Positions 15,812-24,028 of a stretch of DNA of 32,820 bases are shown piece by piece; the stretch's first letter is position 1, and each line of letters begins with the position of its first letter. Origin of the DNA: Gammaproteobacteria bacterium. GTDB lineage: Bacteria; Pseudomonadota; Gammaproteobacteria; SZUA-229. The notes below the pieces were generated by a model, which saw only the letters and a list, made by a program, of their open reading frames with translations, made no database searches and was not told the origin of the DNA. Location: NCBI GenBank assembly GCA_022340645.1, contig JAJDNP010000042.1, positions 1 to 32,820 of the forward strand, in the 5' to 3' direction. The translations under genes and the position numbers were made by a program.

Positions 15812-18412
15812 TTATTTTTCAGCATCTTTCTTCAGACTATAGAGTAAATCCAGGGCGGCTCTTGGGCTTAATTCATTCACGTCCAGTGCCTGTAATGTCT
15901 CAATCACGGGGTGGGGCCGGTCGCTGAACATTTCAAGCTGGCCTGATTCATGATGGTTGCTTACCGTCTGGTTTTCCAGCTCGATTAATTTGCTTTTCGC
16001 CAGTTTTATTACTTCAGCAGGAACGCCTGCCAGCTGGGCAACCTGCAGGCCATAACTCTGGTTTGCCGGTCCCGGTTTGACACTGTGAAGAAATATTATA
16101 TTTTCACCATGTTCGACTGCATCAATATGGATGTTGTTAATGCCGCGAATTTCATCCGGCAAAGCTGTGATTTCAAAATAGTGTGTGGCAAACAGGGTAT
16201 AGGATTTGTTAACCGTGCTCAGGTGGCAGGCGCACGCCCATGCCAGTGACAGACCGTCAAAGGTGCTGGTACCGCGGCCAATTTCATCCATCAATACCAG
16301 GGAGTTTTCCGTGGCGTTGTTCAGGATATTGGCTGCTTCGGTCATTTCAACCATGAAAGTTGAACGGCCGCTGGCGAGGTCGTCTGATGCACCGATACGC
16401 GTGTATATACGGTCTATTGGGCCAAGTACTGCGCTTTGTGCCGGCACATAGCTGCCGATATAGGCGAGCAGAACGATAAGCGCTGTCTGCCGCATATAAG
16501 TTGACTTGCCGCCCATGTTGGGGCCGGTTATTATGCTCATGCGCTTGCTGTCACTCAATAGTACGTCGTTCGGCACGAAGTGGCTGGCAGACGAATTGGC
16601 GCACACGCGTTCAACCACGGCGTGGCGGCCCTGCCTGATATAAATGCCGGGCTTATCGCTCAGCTCGGGGCAGCAGTAATCCAGTGTCTGTGCGCGTTCG
16701 GTGAGGCAACAGATGCTGTCCAGTTCAGCGATGGCTGAAGCACAGGTTTTCAGTGCCAGTAAATATTCCTGCAGCTGTTTTAACAGTTCTTCATAGATTG
16801 ATTTTTCCAGCGCCAGCGAACGTTCTTTCGCGCTTAGCACTTTCTCTTCATACTGTTTTAATTCATCAGTAATGTATCGTTCGGCGCCTTTCAGTGTCTG
16901 CTTGCGAGTGTAATGTGCGGGAACATCTGTTGACTGCAAACGGCTGATTTCTATGTAATAGCCGTGCACACGGTTGTAATTTACCTTGAGTGTTTTAATG
17001 CCGGTCTGCTCACGTTCACGGGTTTCCAGCCGTTCGAGAAATGCATTGGCGTTTTTGCTTAGTGAACGCAACTCGTCCAGCTCCCTGTTATAACCGGTGG
17101 CAATAAAACCGCCGTCTCGGGTCAGTACCGGCGGGTTTTCGCAAATAGCTGAACGAATGAGCTCAACAATTTGCGGATGTGTTGCTATGTCTGACGCCAG
17201 TTGCTGAATCAACGGCGACTGGTTTTGTATTAACAGCGTCTGCAGTTCTGGTAATATGGCAAGCGAGTTTTTCAGTGTTTCCAGGTCGCGCGGCCGTGCT
17301 GAAAGCAAGGCCAGCCGGCTCATAATGCGCTCTATATCGCCGATGGAATTCAGGCAAAACTGAATGTCCGCTGCCAGCTGGTTGTTTAGCAGCTCGTCAA
17401 TTGCCTGGTGGCGTTGCCTGAGTATGTCACGGTTGCGTAATGGCGAATGCAGCCAGCGGCGTAAACAGCGGCTGCCCATGCTGGTCGTGGTGCGGTCAAT
17501 CACCGAGGCCAGGGTGTTTTCGGTTTTGCCTGAAATGCTTATTTCTATTTCCAGGTTGCGCCGGCTGGCCGCATCAAGCACGATGACGTCTTCGGTATTT
17601 TCAACATGCAGACCGGAGATATGCGGCAAGGCGGCGCGCTGTGTATCCTGCGTATACTGCAATAAACAGCCTGCCGCCATCACCGCGGTATTCAAATTTT
17701 CACAGCCAAACCCCGATAAATCCTTTGTGCCAAACTGGGTATTGAGTAAACGGCTGGCGCTGTCGTAATCAAACCACCAGGGAGGCTGTTGCCGTAAACA
17801 AACATCCTGGCTCAGCGCGGTGGCAAATTCCTCGTGCAGCGGGCTGTCTTCCGACAGCAAAATCTCCACTGCCTGCAGCCGTTCCAGCTCGGCATAAAGC
17901 TGTGATCTGGTTTTTACCTCAAAGACGTTAAAGCGGCCGGAAGTAATATTCAGCGTGGCGACGCCGTAGCTGTCTCTGGACTGGTGCACACATAACAGCA
18001 AATTGTCTTTGCGCTCGTCCAGCAACGCTTCTTCGGTCACCGTGCCGGGGGTGACAATTCGTTTGACTTCGCGTTTTACCGGTCCTTTCGCGTCGCCGGG
18101 TTTGCTGGTCTGTTCGCAGATGGCAACAGATTCGCCGTGCCTGATCAGCCGTGACAGGTAATTATCGGCGGCATGATAGGGAATGCCCGCCATCGGGATG
18201 GGTTTGCCGGCCGACTGGCCGCGCGCGGTGAGCGTGATATCCAGTATCCTGGCTGCCTTTTTCGCGTCATCATAAAACAGCTCATAAAAGTCACCCATGC
18301 GGTAGAACAGCAGGGTATCGGGGTGCTCCGCCTTGATGCGGAGGTACTGCTGCATCATCGGGGTATGCGCTGTTTCAGCCTTATTCGTACTGTTTGCGGT
18401 GGCGGTGGTCAT
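15812..18412 (-). CDS. mutS: DNA mismatch repair protein MutS
   Basis: An 866-residue mismatch-recognition ATPase. The N-terminal mismatch-binding domain has the Phe-x-Glu motif in [20 protein letters not shown]. Connector, lever and clamp domains follow. The ATPase has Walker [16 protein letters not shown], then the [15 protein letters not shown] signature and Walker [17 protein letters not shown], plus the ATHYFEIT switch. The frame is open to a TTG at 18475, but ATG at 18412 ([20 protein letters not shown]) gives a normal MutS N-terminus and is preferred. No strong Shine-Dalgarno sequence is visible for either. The C-terminal tail is typical and complete. Confidence 0.97.
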   Translation of the reverse strand: MTTATANSTNKAETAHTPMMQQYLRIKAEHPDTLLFYRMGDFYELFYDDAKKAARILDITLTARGQSAGKPIPMAGIPYHAADNYLSRLIRHGESVAICEQTSKPGDAKGPVKREVKRIVTPGTVTEEALLDERKDNLLLCVHQSRDSYGVATLNITSGRFNVFEVKTRSQLYAELERLQAVEILLSEDSPLHEEFATALSQDVCLRQQPPWWFDYDSASRLLNTQFGTKDLSGFGCENLNTAVMAAGCLLQYTQDTQRAALPHISGLHVENTEDVIVLDAASRRNLEIEISISGKTENTLASVIDRTTTSMGSRCLRRWLHSPLRNRDILRQRHQAIDELLNNQLAADIQFCLNSIGDIERIMSRLALLSARPRDLETLKNSLAILPELQTLLIQNQSPLIQQLASDIATHPQIVELIRSAICENPPVLTRDGGFIATGYNRELDELRSLSKNANAFLERLETREREQTGIKTLKVNYNRVHGYYIEISRLQSTDVPAHYTRKQTLKGAERYITDELKQYEEKVLSAKERSLALEKSIYEELLKQLQEYLLALKTCASAIAELDSICCLTERAQTLDYCCPELSDKPGIYIRQGRHAVVERVCANSSASHFVPNDVLLSDSKRMSIITGPNMGGKSTYMRQTALIVLLAYIGSYVPAQSAVLGPIDRIYTRIGASDDLASGRSTFMVEMTEAANILNNATENSLVLMDEIGRGTSTFDGLSLAWACACHLSTVNKSYTLFATHYFEITALPDEIRGINNIHIDAVEHGENIIFLHSVKPGPANQSYGLQVAQLAGVPAEVIKLAKSKLIELENQTVSNHHESGQLEMFSDRPHPVIETLQALDVNELSPRAALDLLYSLKKDAEK

Positions 18413-18547
18413 GGGAGGTAAGTCTACAAGATTTACCGCTTTGATGGCATGCTGTGCGGTGCGGTACAACAACAAATTTATTGTCGATTTTTTAGTGGTT
18501 GCCTGGCAATTAAAGTTAACGAGTGTAGTCAGAAGTTTATATGCATA

Positions 18548-18575
18548 AAAAAAGGCTCAATAAAGAGCCTTTTTT
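18548..18575. terminator. Bidirectional intrinsic terminator
   Basis: AAAAAAGGCTC at 18548-18558 pairs with GAGCCTTTTTT at 18565-18575 around a 6-base loop (AATAAA). A and T runs on both sides allow function in either direction. It lies 20 bp after the stop of the NapC/NirT-type gene on the minus strand and separates it from mutS. Confidence 0.9.
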
Positions 18576-18595
18576 AATCCGGGTTGAACCGCTGC

Positions 18596-19207
18596 TCAAT
18601 CCCCCTCATAGTCCTCCGGCAGTTCATGCGCTATACCCTTGTGACAGTCGATACAGGTTTCATGTTTTTCCTGCTGCCGTTCGGGAGAATGCTTTTTCTG
18701 TGCACTCCTGCCCTGTTTTGCCAGCTCCATGGTGGTGAAGGCATGGCAATTTCTGCACTCTCTTGAATCGGTGGCTTTCATTATTGCCCACACATCTTCG
18801 GCCAGTTCAAGGCGGTGCGCCTTGAATTTTTCCGGGGTATCGATTGTGCCCATTATTTTTTTCGGCAGTTCATTAAAACTGGCCTGTATTTTTCTCGCCA
18901 TCTTGGGGCCCCACTCCTTTGGCACATGGCAGTCTGGACAGATCGCCCTGACGCCGCTGGCGTTTTTGTAGTGGACGGTTGTTTTGTATTCCTCGTAAAC
19001 GGTATTCATTTCATGACAGGTAAAGGCGCAGAATTCAAGTGAATTGCTCATTTCGACAGCCGTATGAAACCCGCCCCAGAAAATAATACCGGCGAGAAAC
19101 GCTAAAAACCCGCCAACCGGGACGCCGATCATCCACCAGCGAAGCGGTTTACGCCACAGGCGTTCGATATACCAGTCCTTTCTTTCTTTTTTGTTATTAT
19201 CTGACAC
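18596..19207 (-). CDS. NapC/NirT-family tetraheme quinol dehydrogenase
   Basis: A 203-residue membrane-anchored cytochrome. One N-terminal helix (about residues 25-47) is followed by a periplasmic domain with four haem sites: CAFTCH (60-65), CPDCH (90-94), CRNCH (151-155) and CIDCH (185-189). The family oxidises menaquinol or ubiquinol and passes electrons to periplasmic cytochromes; CymA is the member that feeds the Mtr pathway. The CHEM after haem 1 fits the CHxM ligand pattern of NrfH/NapC. Haem 1 is CX3CH instead of CX2CH, read directly from the DNA. The start is GTG at 19207 with AGAGGA upstream. It follows the c4-like gene and is divergent from the mtrC-like operon, making it the likely inner-membrane entry. 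Confidence 0.92.
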   Translation of the reverse strand: MSDNNKKERKDWYIERLWRKPLRWWMIGVPVGGFLAFLAGIIFWGGFHTAVEMSNSLEFCAFTCHEMNTVYEEYKTTVHYKNASGVRAICPDCHVPKEWGPKMARKIQASFNELPKKIMGTIDTPEKFKAHRLELAEDVWAIMKATDSRECRNCHAFTTMELAKQGRSAQKKHSPERQQEKHETCIDCHKGIAHELPEDYEGD

Positions 19208-19277
19208 GCGATTATCCTCTTGTTTGGTCTGTTTGAGATGCAGCTACTTACTTCGATCCTGCATTGTGAATTAGCCC

Positions 19278-19886
19278 TTACTGAAAACTGCCGTAATAGT
19301 GCGTCAGGTTTTCCAGATCGGTTTTATCCAGTTTCTCGATTTTGGGTTGCATTTTTTCCGGCATGGGACGTTTGCCGGCAACATAATCTTCCATCTGTTC
19401 TTGAATATATTCCATATGCTGTCCTGCCAGGATGCCGGCATCATCATCAGGTGAAGATCCGCCATCTTCATGACATTTTTTACATTGACGATTATGGATT
19501 TTCTTGCCTGCTGCTGCTTTATCGGGATCGAATGACTGTTTGGCGCGTACAAATGGCTCAGAGGCGAGATGATCGGCAATTTCTTTTGTATCGGCTTCAG
19601 ATAGATTTTTGGCAATCTCACACATGTCCTTCTTATCGCCTTTATGCGGGCCGCTGCGTATTTCGACTTTTTCGCAGGGGCGTTCTTTATTACTGTAGGC
19701 TTTCATACTGTCAGTAATATAGATAGCAGAATAACCGCCGATGATCGGTATATCTTTATCGGTACTGGCGCCATCTTTACCGTGACAGCTGTAACATGTA
19801 TCAAGATTTTCCTGCATACCGGCAATTGCCGGGTAAGCAAAACCCATAAGTAAACAAACACCAATATAGTGAGAATAATATTTCAT
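19278..19886 (-). CDS. Diheme c4-like periplasmic cytochrome
   Basis: A 202-residue exported cytochrome with a signal peptide (MKYYSHYIGVCLLMGFAYPAIAG) and two class-I-type haem domains: CYSCHGKDGAS in the first and CKKCHEDGGSS in the second. The domain pattern, including the IIGGYSAIYI and ILAGQHMEYI repeats and methionines after each haem site (KDMCEIAK and KRPMPEKM), resembles cytochrome c4 and the cytochrome subunit of flavocytochrome c sulfide dehydrogenases. ATG at 19886 is preferred over an upstream start at 19949 because the signal peptide begins there. It is the first gene of the minus-strand pair with the NapC/NirT-type gene. It is probably a soluble electron carrier between that protein and the decaheme proteins, or to an oxidase. 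Confidence 0.88.
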   Translation of the reverse strand: MKYYSHYIGVCLLMGFAYPAIAGMQENLDTCYSCHGKDGASTDKDIPIIGGYSAIYITDSMKAYSNKERPCEKVEIRSGPHKGDKKDMCEIAKNLSEADTKEIADHLASEPFVRAKQSFDPDKAAAGKKIHNRQCKKCHEDGGSSPDDDAGILAGQHMEYIQEQMEDYVAGKRPMPEKMQPKIEKLDKTDLENLTHYYGSFQ

Positions 19887-19991
19887 CAGCTTGCCTCGGA
19901 TAGTTTTAGTTTGTTGAATTGAAAGCCACTGTATAAAAACTGGTGACACAATGAAATTTACGTCATTATCGCGTCAGTATTAGTGTTTTAT

Positions 19992-20060
19992 AGAATAACA
20001 ATATTAATAGTTGCACAATTTGACAAAAATCAAATTTCAATGGTTATTATTATGTATACT
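19992..20060. promoter_or_regulatory. Divergent promoter region centred on an FNR box
   Basis: TTGACAAAAATCAA at 20020-20033 matches the FNR/ANR consensus TTGAT-N4-ATCAA at 9 of 10 defined positions. On the plus strand, TATACT at 20055-20060 would place transcription near 20067, with the box centre about 40.5 bp upstream. On the minus strand, TATTCT (19997 to 19992) would start near 19985, with the box centre 41.5 bp upstream. Both spacings fit class-II FNR activation. The plus-strand leader would be about 165 bases. CRP-family regulators other than FNR are possible. The remainder of the 347-bp gap 19887-20233 shows no gene. Confidence 0.65.
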
Positions 20061-20233
20061 AAAAAACTGAATTTTTTTCTGGTTTTTGTCTGCTGACCAA
20101 ATCAGCGAAGTTAATAAATACGATAAAAAAGCCTAAGGGCTAAAAAAACTGAATAGTAATGTTTTTGTAATCGTCGATGCGTTTCTGTTAGAGCAGATTC
20201 TCTAGACTGTGAGAACTCCAAGGGGAAATTGTA

Positions 20234-22738
20234 ATGAATCGGTGTAGTAAATTATGGTTACACAGCAAGAAACTGGTTATGGGTTTGTTACTCATATCAG
20301 TAATATCACTCATTGCCGCCTGCTCAGGGGATGATGGCGCACCTGGAGCACCGGGGGAAGACGGGCTGGTAAGAACGACCATAGCAGACTCGCTCGATAT
20401 AAAGATTGACAGCGTCACTATCAGCAGCCCCCCGGTTGTGGAACTCACTGTCAAAGATCAGAACGGCATTCCACTTGCCGGACTCACCACCAGTAACCTG
20501 CGATTCAATATCGCCAAACTCATACCGGGTACAGATGGCAATCCAAGTGCCTGGCAGAACTACATCAACAGGGAGAAAACAGCCGCGTCCGGGAGTCCCG
20601 GTGATGGTACTACTGCGTTGCAGGGAACCTATGAGAACAACGGCACACTCGAAGACATGGGTAATGGAAAATTCAAATATACCTTTGCTACCGATATTAC
20701 CGACCCGAATAGCACCGTGGGTAATATAAGCTACGCACCTGGTCTGACGCATCGCGTTGCCATCCAGGTAAGCGGGTTTCCTGCAGCCAATCCGACATGT
20801 GATTTTGTGCCCGCCAATGGTACGGCCTGTATTACTGACCCGGCCAATATCTTCAGTCGTGAGATTGTCAGCATCGATAACTGCAACGAGTGTCACAGTG
20901 CGCTTGCCATGCACGGCGGTGGACGCGTTGAAACGAAATACTGTGTGACCTGCCATAATCCCGGTAGCACCGATCCCAGCAGTGGCAATACCGTGGACAT
21001 GAAAGTAATGATCCATAAACTTCACCGCGGTGAAAACCTGCCGAGTGTTGTGCTGGGCCCTGATTTAATTGCAGGTACCGCCGATGACGGAACAGGGACA
21101 TACGCCATATATGGATACAGGGATGCTATAGCGGATTTTTCTGATGTGGTTTTCCCTCAGGATATTCGCAACTGCACCAAATGTCATAATGCCAGTAACC
21201 CTGACACGCCACAGGGTGATAACTGGCAGGTGCCGAATATGGCGGCATGCGGTTCCTGTCATGATGACAAGAGCTTTGCTGTCGACGGTTCAGGTTGTTA
21301 CCCGGACGACACTGCTACAAGCTGTACCGCGCTCGCCAAGACAGGCCACCCAGGAGGTATCATCACTGATAATAGCCTGTGTGTAACCTGCCATACAACG
21401 AGTGGTCAGGCCGGTAGTGTTGCCGAGTCGCATACCATTCCCGGCAAGGCGGAACGGGAGCTGTTCAAGTACAACATCCTGGAAATCTGCGGCACAGCGG
21501 TTGGTTCCAATCCGGTGTGTCCGCCAGACACTAATCCAGGCATGTTGTTCTCGGTCACCGATCCTTCCGGTGCAACCACGCACCAGTATGGTAACGCTTA
21601 CAACATTCGCTCAACGAGTACAGATCCCGCATTCAGTACCGGGGGCGGGGTGGCAAGGCTATTTGCACTGGTTGCCTGGAACACAAACGACTACACCAAC
21701 GACGGCAGCGGTAATCCGCCGGGAATCCCGATTTCGATTGATCTCCGCACATCGACCGATGTGACCGACAACGGCGACGGCACCTTCCTGCTGACCTCGT
21801 CCACGAAGATACCTGCCAGCGCAACGGGCAGCGGCACGGTTGCCATTGAAGGCCATCCGGCTGCCATGGACAAAGCCGGAGCGTACACCGTGCGCGTCCC
21901 GGTCAATAGCGAGGTTGCTTATTTCGCAATCACCGACACCATTCCGCAAGCACGTCGCCAGGTGGTGGATGTGCCGACCAAGTGCGATAACTGTCATGAC
22001 TCACTGAATGTCCACGGAAACAATCGAAATAACAACGGCCAGCTGTGCGTGCTCTGCCATAACTCGAGCAACACCGATGTCAACCAGCGTCCAAAGGATG
22101 GGACCACAGGCCTCCCGGATGCCACTGCAACTACGGATGGTAAAACGGAAGAATCCATTGACTTCAAACGCATGATACACGCCATCCATGCAGCCGCGGC
22201 TGATGCCCACGGCTTCCGCAACAAGGAAATCGTGGTGTATGGTTACGGCGGCAGCGCCAACCCCTTCGGCCATGTCCGCTTCCCCGGTGTGTTGGCCAAG
22301 TGTGATACCTGCCACCTGGAAGTGGGTGAACTCGGCGGCACCGTCAAGTACGACACCTATGTGCTGGCAGATCATACTGCAGACGGCGGCGTCAACTGGG
22401 AATGGCCGGCAATGAGCGGTATCCGCGGCAGTACGGTCAATTCCTACCCAACGGCTGCGGCTGACGGTTCTGACTTCGCCGCGAAGCTGGCTGACCAGAC
22501 GGAAGACTGGAAATACTCACCGATTGCCTCGGTGTGTTCTGCCTGCCATGATGGTGATGTGTCAGCGGCGCACATGAAAGATAACGGTGCCATTATGGGT
22601 GGGGCAGGTTCCGAACAATCGGTTCAGGCAGGCAATATCGAGTCCTGCCCGGTTTGCCATGGCAGCGGTAAGATCGCCGATGTGGAACTGGTACATAACG
22701 AGGCGTTCGCGAACTTCCTTGGGGAATTCGTTCAATAA
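20234..22738 (+). CDS. mtrC: OmcA/MtrC-family decaheme outer-surface lipoprotein
   Basis: An 834-residue lipoprotein cytochrome. The lipobox LIAAC places the lipidated Cys at residue 30. A collagen-like linker follows (GDDGAPGAPGEDG). Ten CxxCH motifs form two groups of five, about residues 217-388 (CNECH, CVTCH, CTKCH, CGSCH, CVTCH) and 584-808 (CDNCH, CVLCH, CDTCH, CSACH, CPVCH). A heme-free segment lies before each group, matching the four-domain MtrC fold. Cys pairs spaced CX8C (about 354-363) and CX9C occur outside the haems. In known systems this protein sits on the cell surface and passes electrons to minerals or shuttles. The Shine-Dalgarno AGGGGA lies 8 bp upstream. The gene symbol is by family resemblance; OmcA and MtrF are alternatives. 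Confidence 0.93.
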   Translation: MNRCSKLWLHSKKLVMGLLLISVISLIAACSGDDGAPGAPGEDGLVRTTIADSLDIKIDSVTISSPPVVELTVKDQNGIPLAGLTTSNLRFNIAKLIPGTDGNPSAWQNYINREKTAASGSPGDGTTALQGTYENNGTLEDMGNGKFKYTFATDITDPNSTVGNISYAPGLTHRVAIQVSGFPAANPTCDFVPANGTACITDPANIFSREIVSIDNCNECHSALAMHGGGRVETKYCVTCHNPGSTDPSSGNTVDMKVMIHKLHRGENLPSVVLGPDLIAGTADDGTGTYAIYGYRDAIADFSDVVFPQDIRNCTKCHNASNPDTPQGDNWQVPNMAACGSCHDDKSFAVDGSGCYPDDTATSCTALAKTGHPGGIITDNSLCVTCHTTSGQAGSVAESHTIPGKAERELFKYNILEICGTAVGSNPVCPPDTNPGMLFSVTDPSGATTHQYGNAYNIRSTSTDPAFSTGGGVARLFALVAWNTNDYTNDGSGNPPGIPISIDLRTSTDVTDNGDGTFLLTSSTKIPASATGSGTVAIEGHPAAMDKAGAYTVRVPVNSEVAYFAITDTIPQARRQVVDVPTKCDNCHDSLNVHGNNRNNNGQLCVLCHNSSNTDVNQRPKDGTTGLPDATATTDGKTEESIDFKRMIHAIHAAAADAHGFRNKEIVVYGYGGSANPFGHVRFPGVLAKCDTCHLEVGELGGTVKYDTYVLADHTADGGVNWEWPAMSGIRGSTVNSYPTAAADGSDFAAKLADQTEDWKYSPIASVCSACHDGDVSAAHMKDNGAIMGGAGSEQSVQAGNIESCPVCHGSGKIADVELVHNEAFANFLGEFVQ

Positions 22739-22751
22739 ATAACAGATTTGT

Positions 22752-22798
22752 CTCGGAACCGATTACAGAAAATATCAATTAACGTAACCGGTTTCGAG
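22752..22798 (+). promoter_or_regulatory. Intercistronic stem-loop between the mtrC- and mtrA-like genes
   Basis: CTCG (22752-22755), AACCG (22757-22761) and TAC (22764-22766) pair with GTA (22784-22786), CGGTT (22789-22793) and CGAG (22795-22798). This gives an interrupted 12-bp stem with a 17-base AU-rich loop, 13 bp after the mtrC-like stop. No T-run follows. It may protect the upstream message from 3' decay or reduce read-through. Confidence 0.5.
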
Positions 22799-22842
22799 GC
22801 AATTAACTGTTTTACCGTTAAAAATATGCTCCAGAGAAGATC

Positions 22843-23979
22843 ATGAAAATACAAAACGTCGGCATACTGCCTGTAATACCACTGTTGCTCTATTGCATAG
22901 CCGCGCTTGCGGACCCGGTCGAGAAATCAGCGACGGCTGCTGAGAATGCCACTGCGACCGGGGAAACAGCACCGGCAATGTCAGCAGAAACCGTACAGCC
23001 GCAGGCAGCAAAGCCCCAAGCTGCGTCGGCGGACAGTGATCAGCCTGCAGCGGCTGATAATGCAATGTCAGTGACTCGGCCACCAGTCATTGAAGAATAT
23101 TCCAAAAAAGGCGCGGATACCTGCCTCAAGTGCCACGATGAGGATTCCGAGTATCCGGTGCTTGATATCTTTAAAACAAAACACGGTGTAAAAGCCGATC
23201 CGCGTACGCCATTTGCCAGCCTGCAGTGTGAAACCTGTCATGGTCCGGGAGTGAAGGCTACGATATTCATGGAAGAGGCAAAAAAAGCGGGTAGCCATGT
23301 AGGCAAGGTACGGCCCGGTGAAAAACGTCCGCCAATCCTGAACTTCGGCGTCAAGTCTGACGAGCCGGTGGCGGAACAGAACCGCATGTGTCTTGGCTGT
23401 CACAAAGGCGGACAGCACATATACTGGCAGGGAAGCGTTCATGACAATGGTGAGATAGCATGCGCGAACTGTCATACGATACATGCTGTGCAAGATCCCG
23501 TGCTTGACCGTGCAACCCAGGCCGATGTCTGTTACAGGTGTCATCAGCAACAACGGGCCGAGTTTTTCAAACCGTCAAACCATCCGGTGCGCTTCGGTCA
23601 ACTGAAATGCAGTGACTGTCATGCCGTGCATGGCTCAAATACAGCTTCACTCCTGGTGAAGCCGACGCTGAATCAGACCTGCTACACCTGCCATGCCGAG
23701 AAACGTGGTCCGTTCCTGTGGGAACATGCTCCGGCCTCCGAGGATTGCATGCTGTGTCATACCGCGCATGGTTCGATCCACCCGGCGCTGCTGAAGAAAC
23801 GTCCACCGCTGCTATGCCAGCAATGTCATTCACAGGCTGGTCATCCGAGTGTGGCCAGGACTACAGCCGGCTTGCCTGGTGGTAATCCGTCCGGTTTTCT
23901 GCTGGCCGGTTCCTGTACCAACTGTCATTCACAGGTACATGGATCCAATCATCCATCCGGCGTCAAAATGATGCGCTGA
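22843..23979 (+). CDS. mtrA: MtrA/DmsE-family periplasmic decaheme cytochrome
   Basis: A 378-residue exported cytochrome with ten CxxCH motifs between about residues 94 and 360: CLKCH, CETCH, CLGCH, CANCH, CYRCH, CSDCH, CYTCH, CMLCH, CQQCH and CTNCH. The repeated CHxxHG pattern (for example CHAVHGSN, CHTAHGS) is typical of the MtrA/DmsE/PioA family. Such proteins insert into the MtrB barrel and carry electrons across the outer membrane. Between the signal peptide (to about residue 23) and the first haem is an Ala/Glu/Gln-rich low-complexity stretch of about 60 residues, longer than expected. It lies between the mtrC-like and mtrB-like genes, in mtrCAB order. DmsE is the alternative name, but no dmsAB genes are present. 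Confidence 0.94.
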   Translation: MKIQNVGILPVIPLLLYCIAALADPVEKSATAAENATATGETAPAMSAETVQPQAAKPQAASADSDQPAAADNAMSVTRPPVIEEYSKKGADTCLKCHDEDSEYPVLDIFKTKHGVKADPRTPFASLQCETCHGPGVKATIFMEEAKKAGSHVGKVRPGEKRPPILNFGVKSDEPVAEQNRMCLGCHKGGQHIYWQGSVHDNGEIACANCHTIHAVQDPVLDRATQADVCYRCHQQQRAEFFKPSNHPVRFGQLKCSDCHAVHGSNTASLLVKPTLNQTCYTCHAEKRGPFLWEHAPASEDCMLCHTAHGSIHPALLKKRPPLLCQQCHSQAGHPSVARTTAGLPGGNPSGFLLAGSCTNCHSQVHGSNHPSGVKMMR

Positions 23980-24028
23980 TGTAATAACAAATAATGATTA
24001 CCTGTTGATGTAACACTGGGGAGGAATA

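Noticed and set aside
22843-23979. Naming the MtrA-like protein DmsE and the cluster a DMSO reductase
   Set aside because: The family covers both, but no DmsA (molybdopterin) or DmsB genes are present in the window, so an extracellular electron conduit is the safer call.
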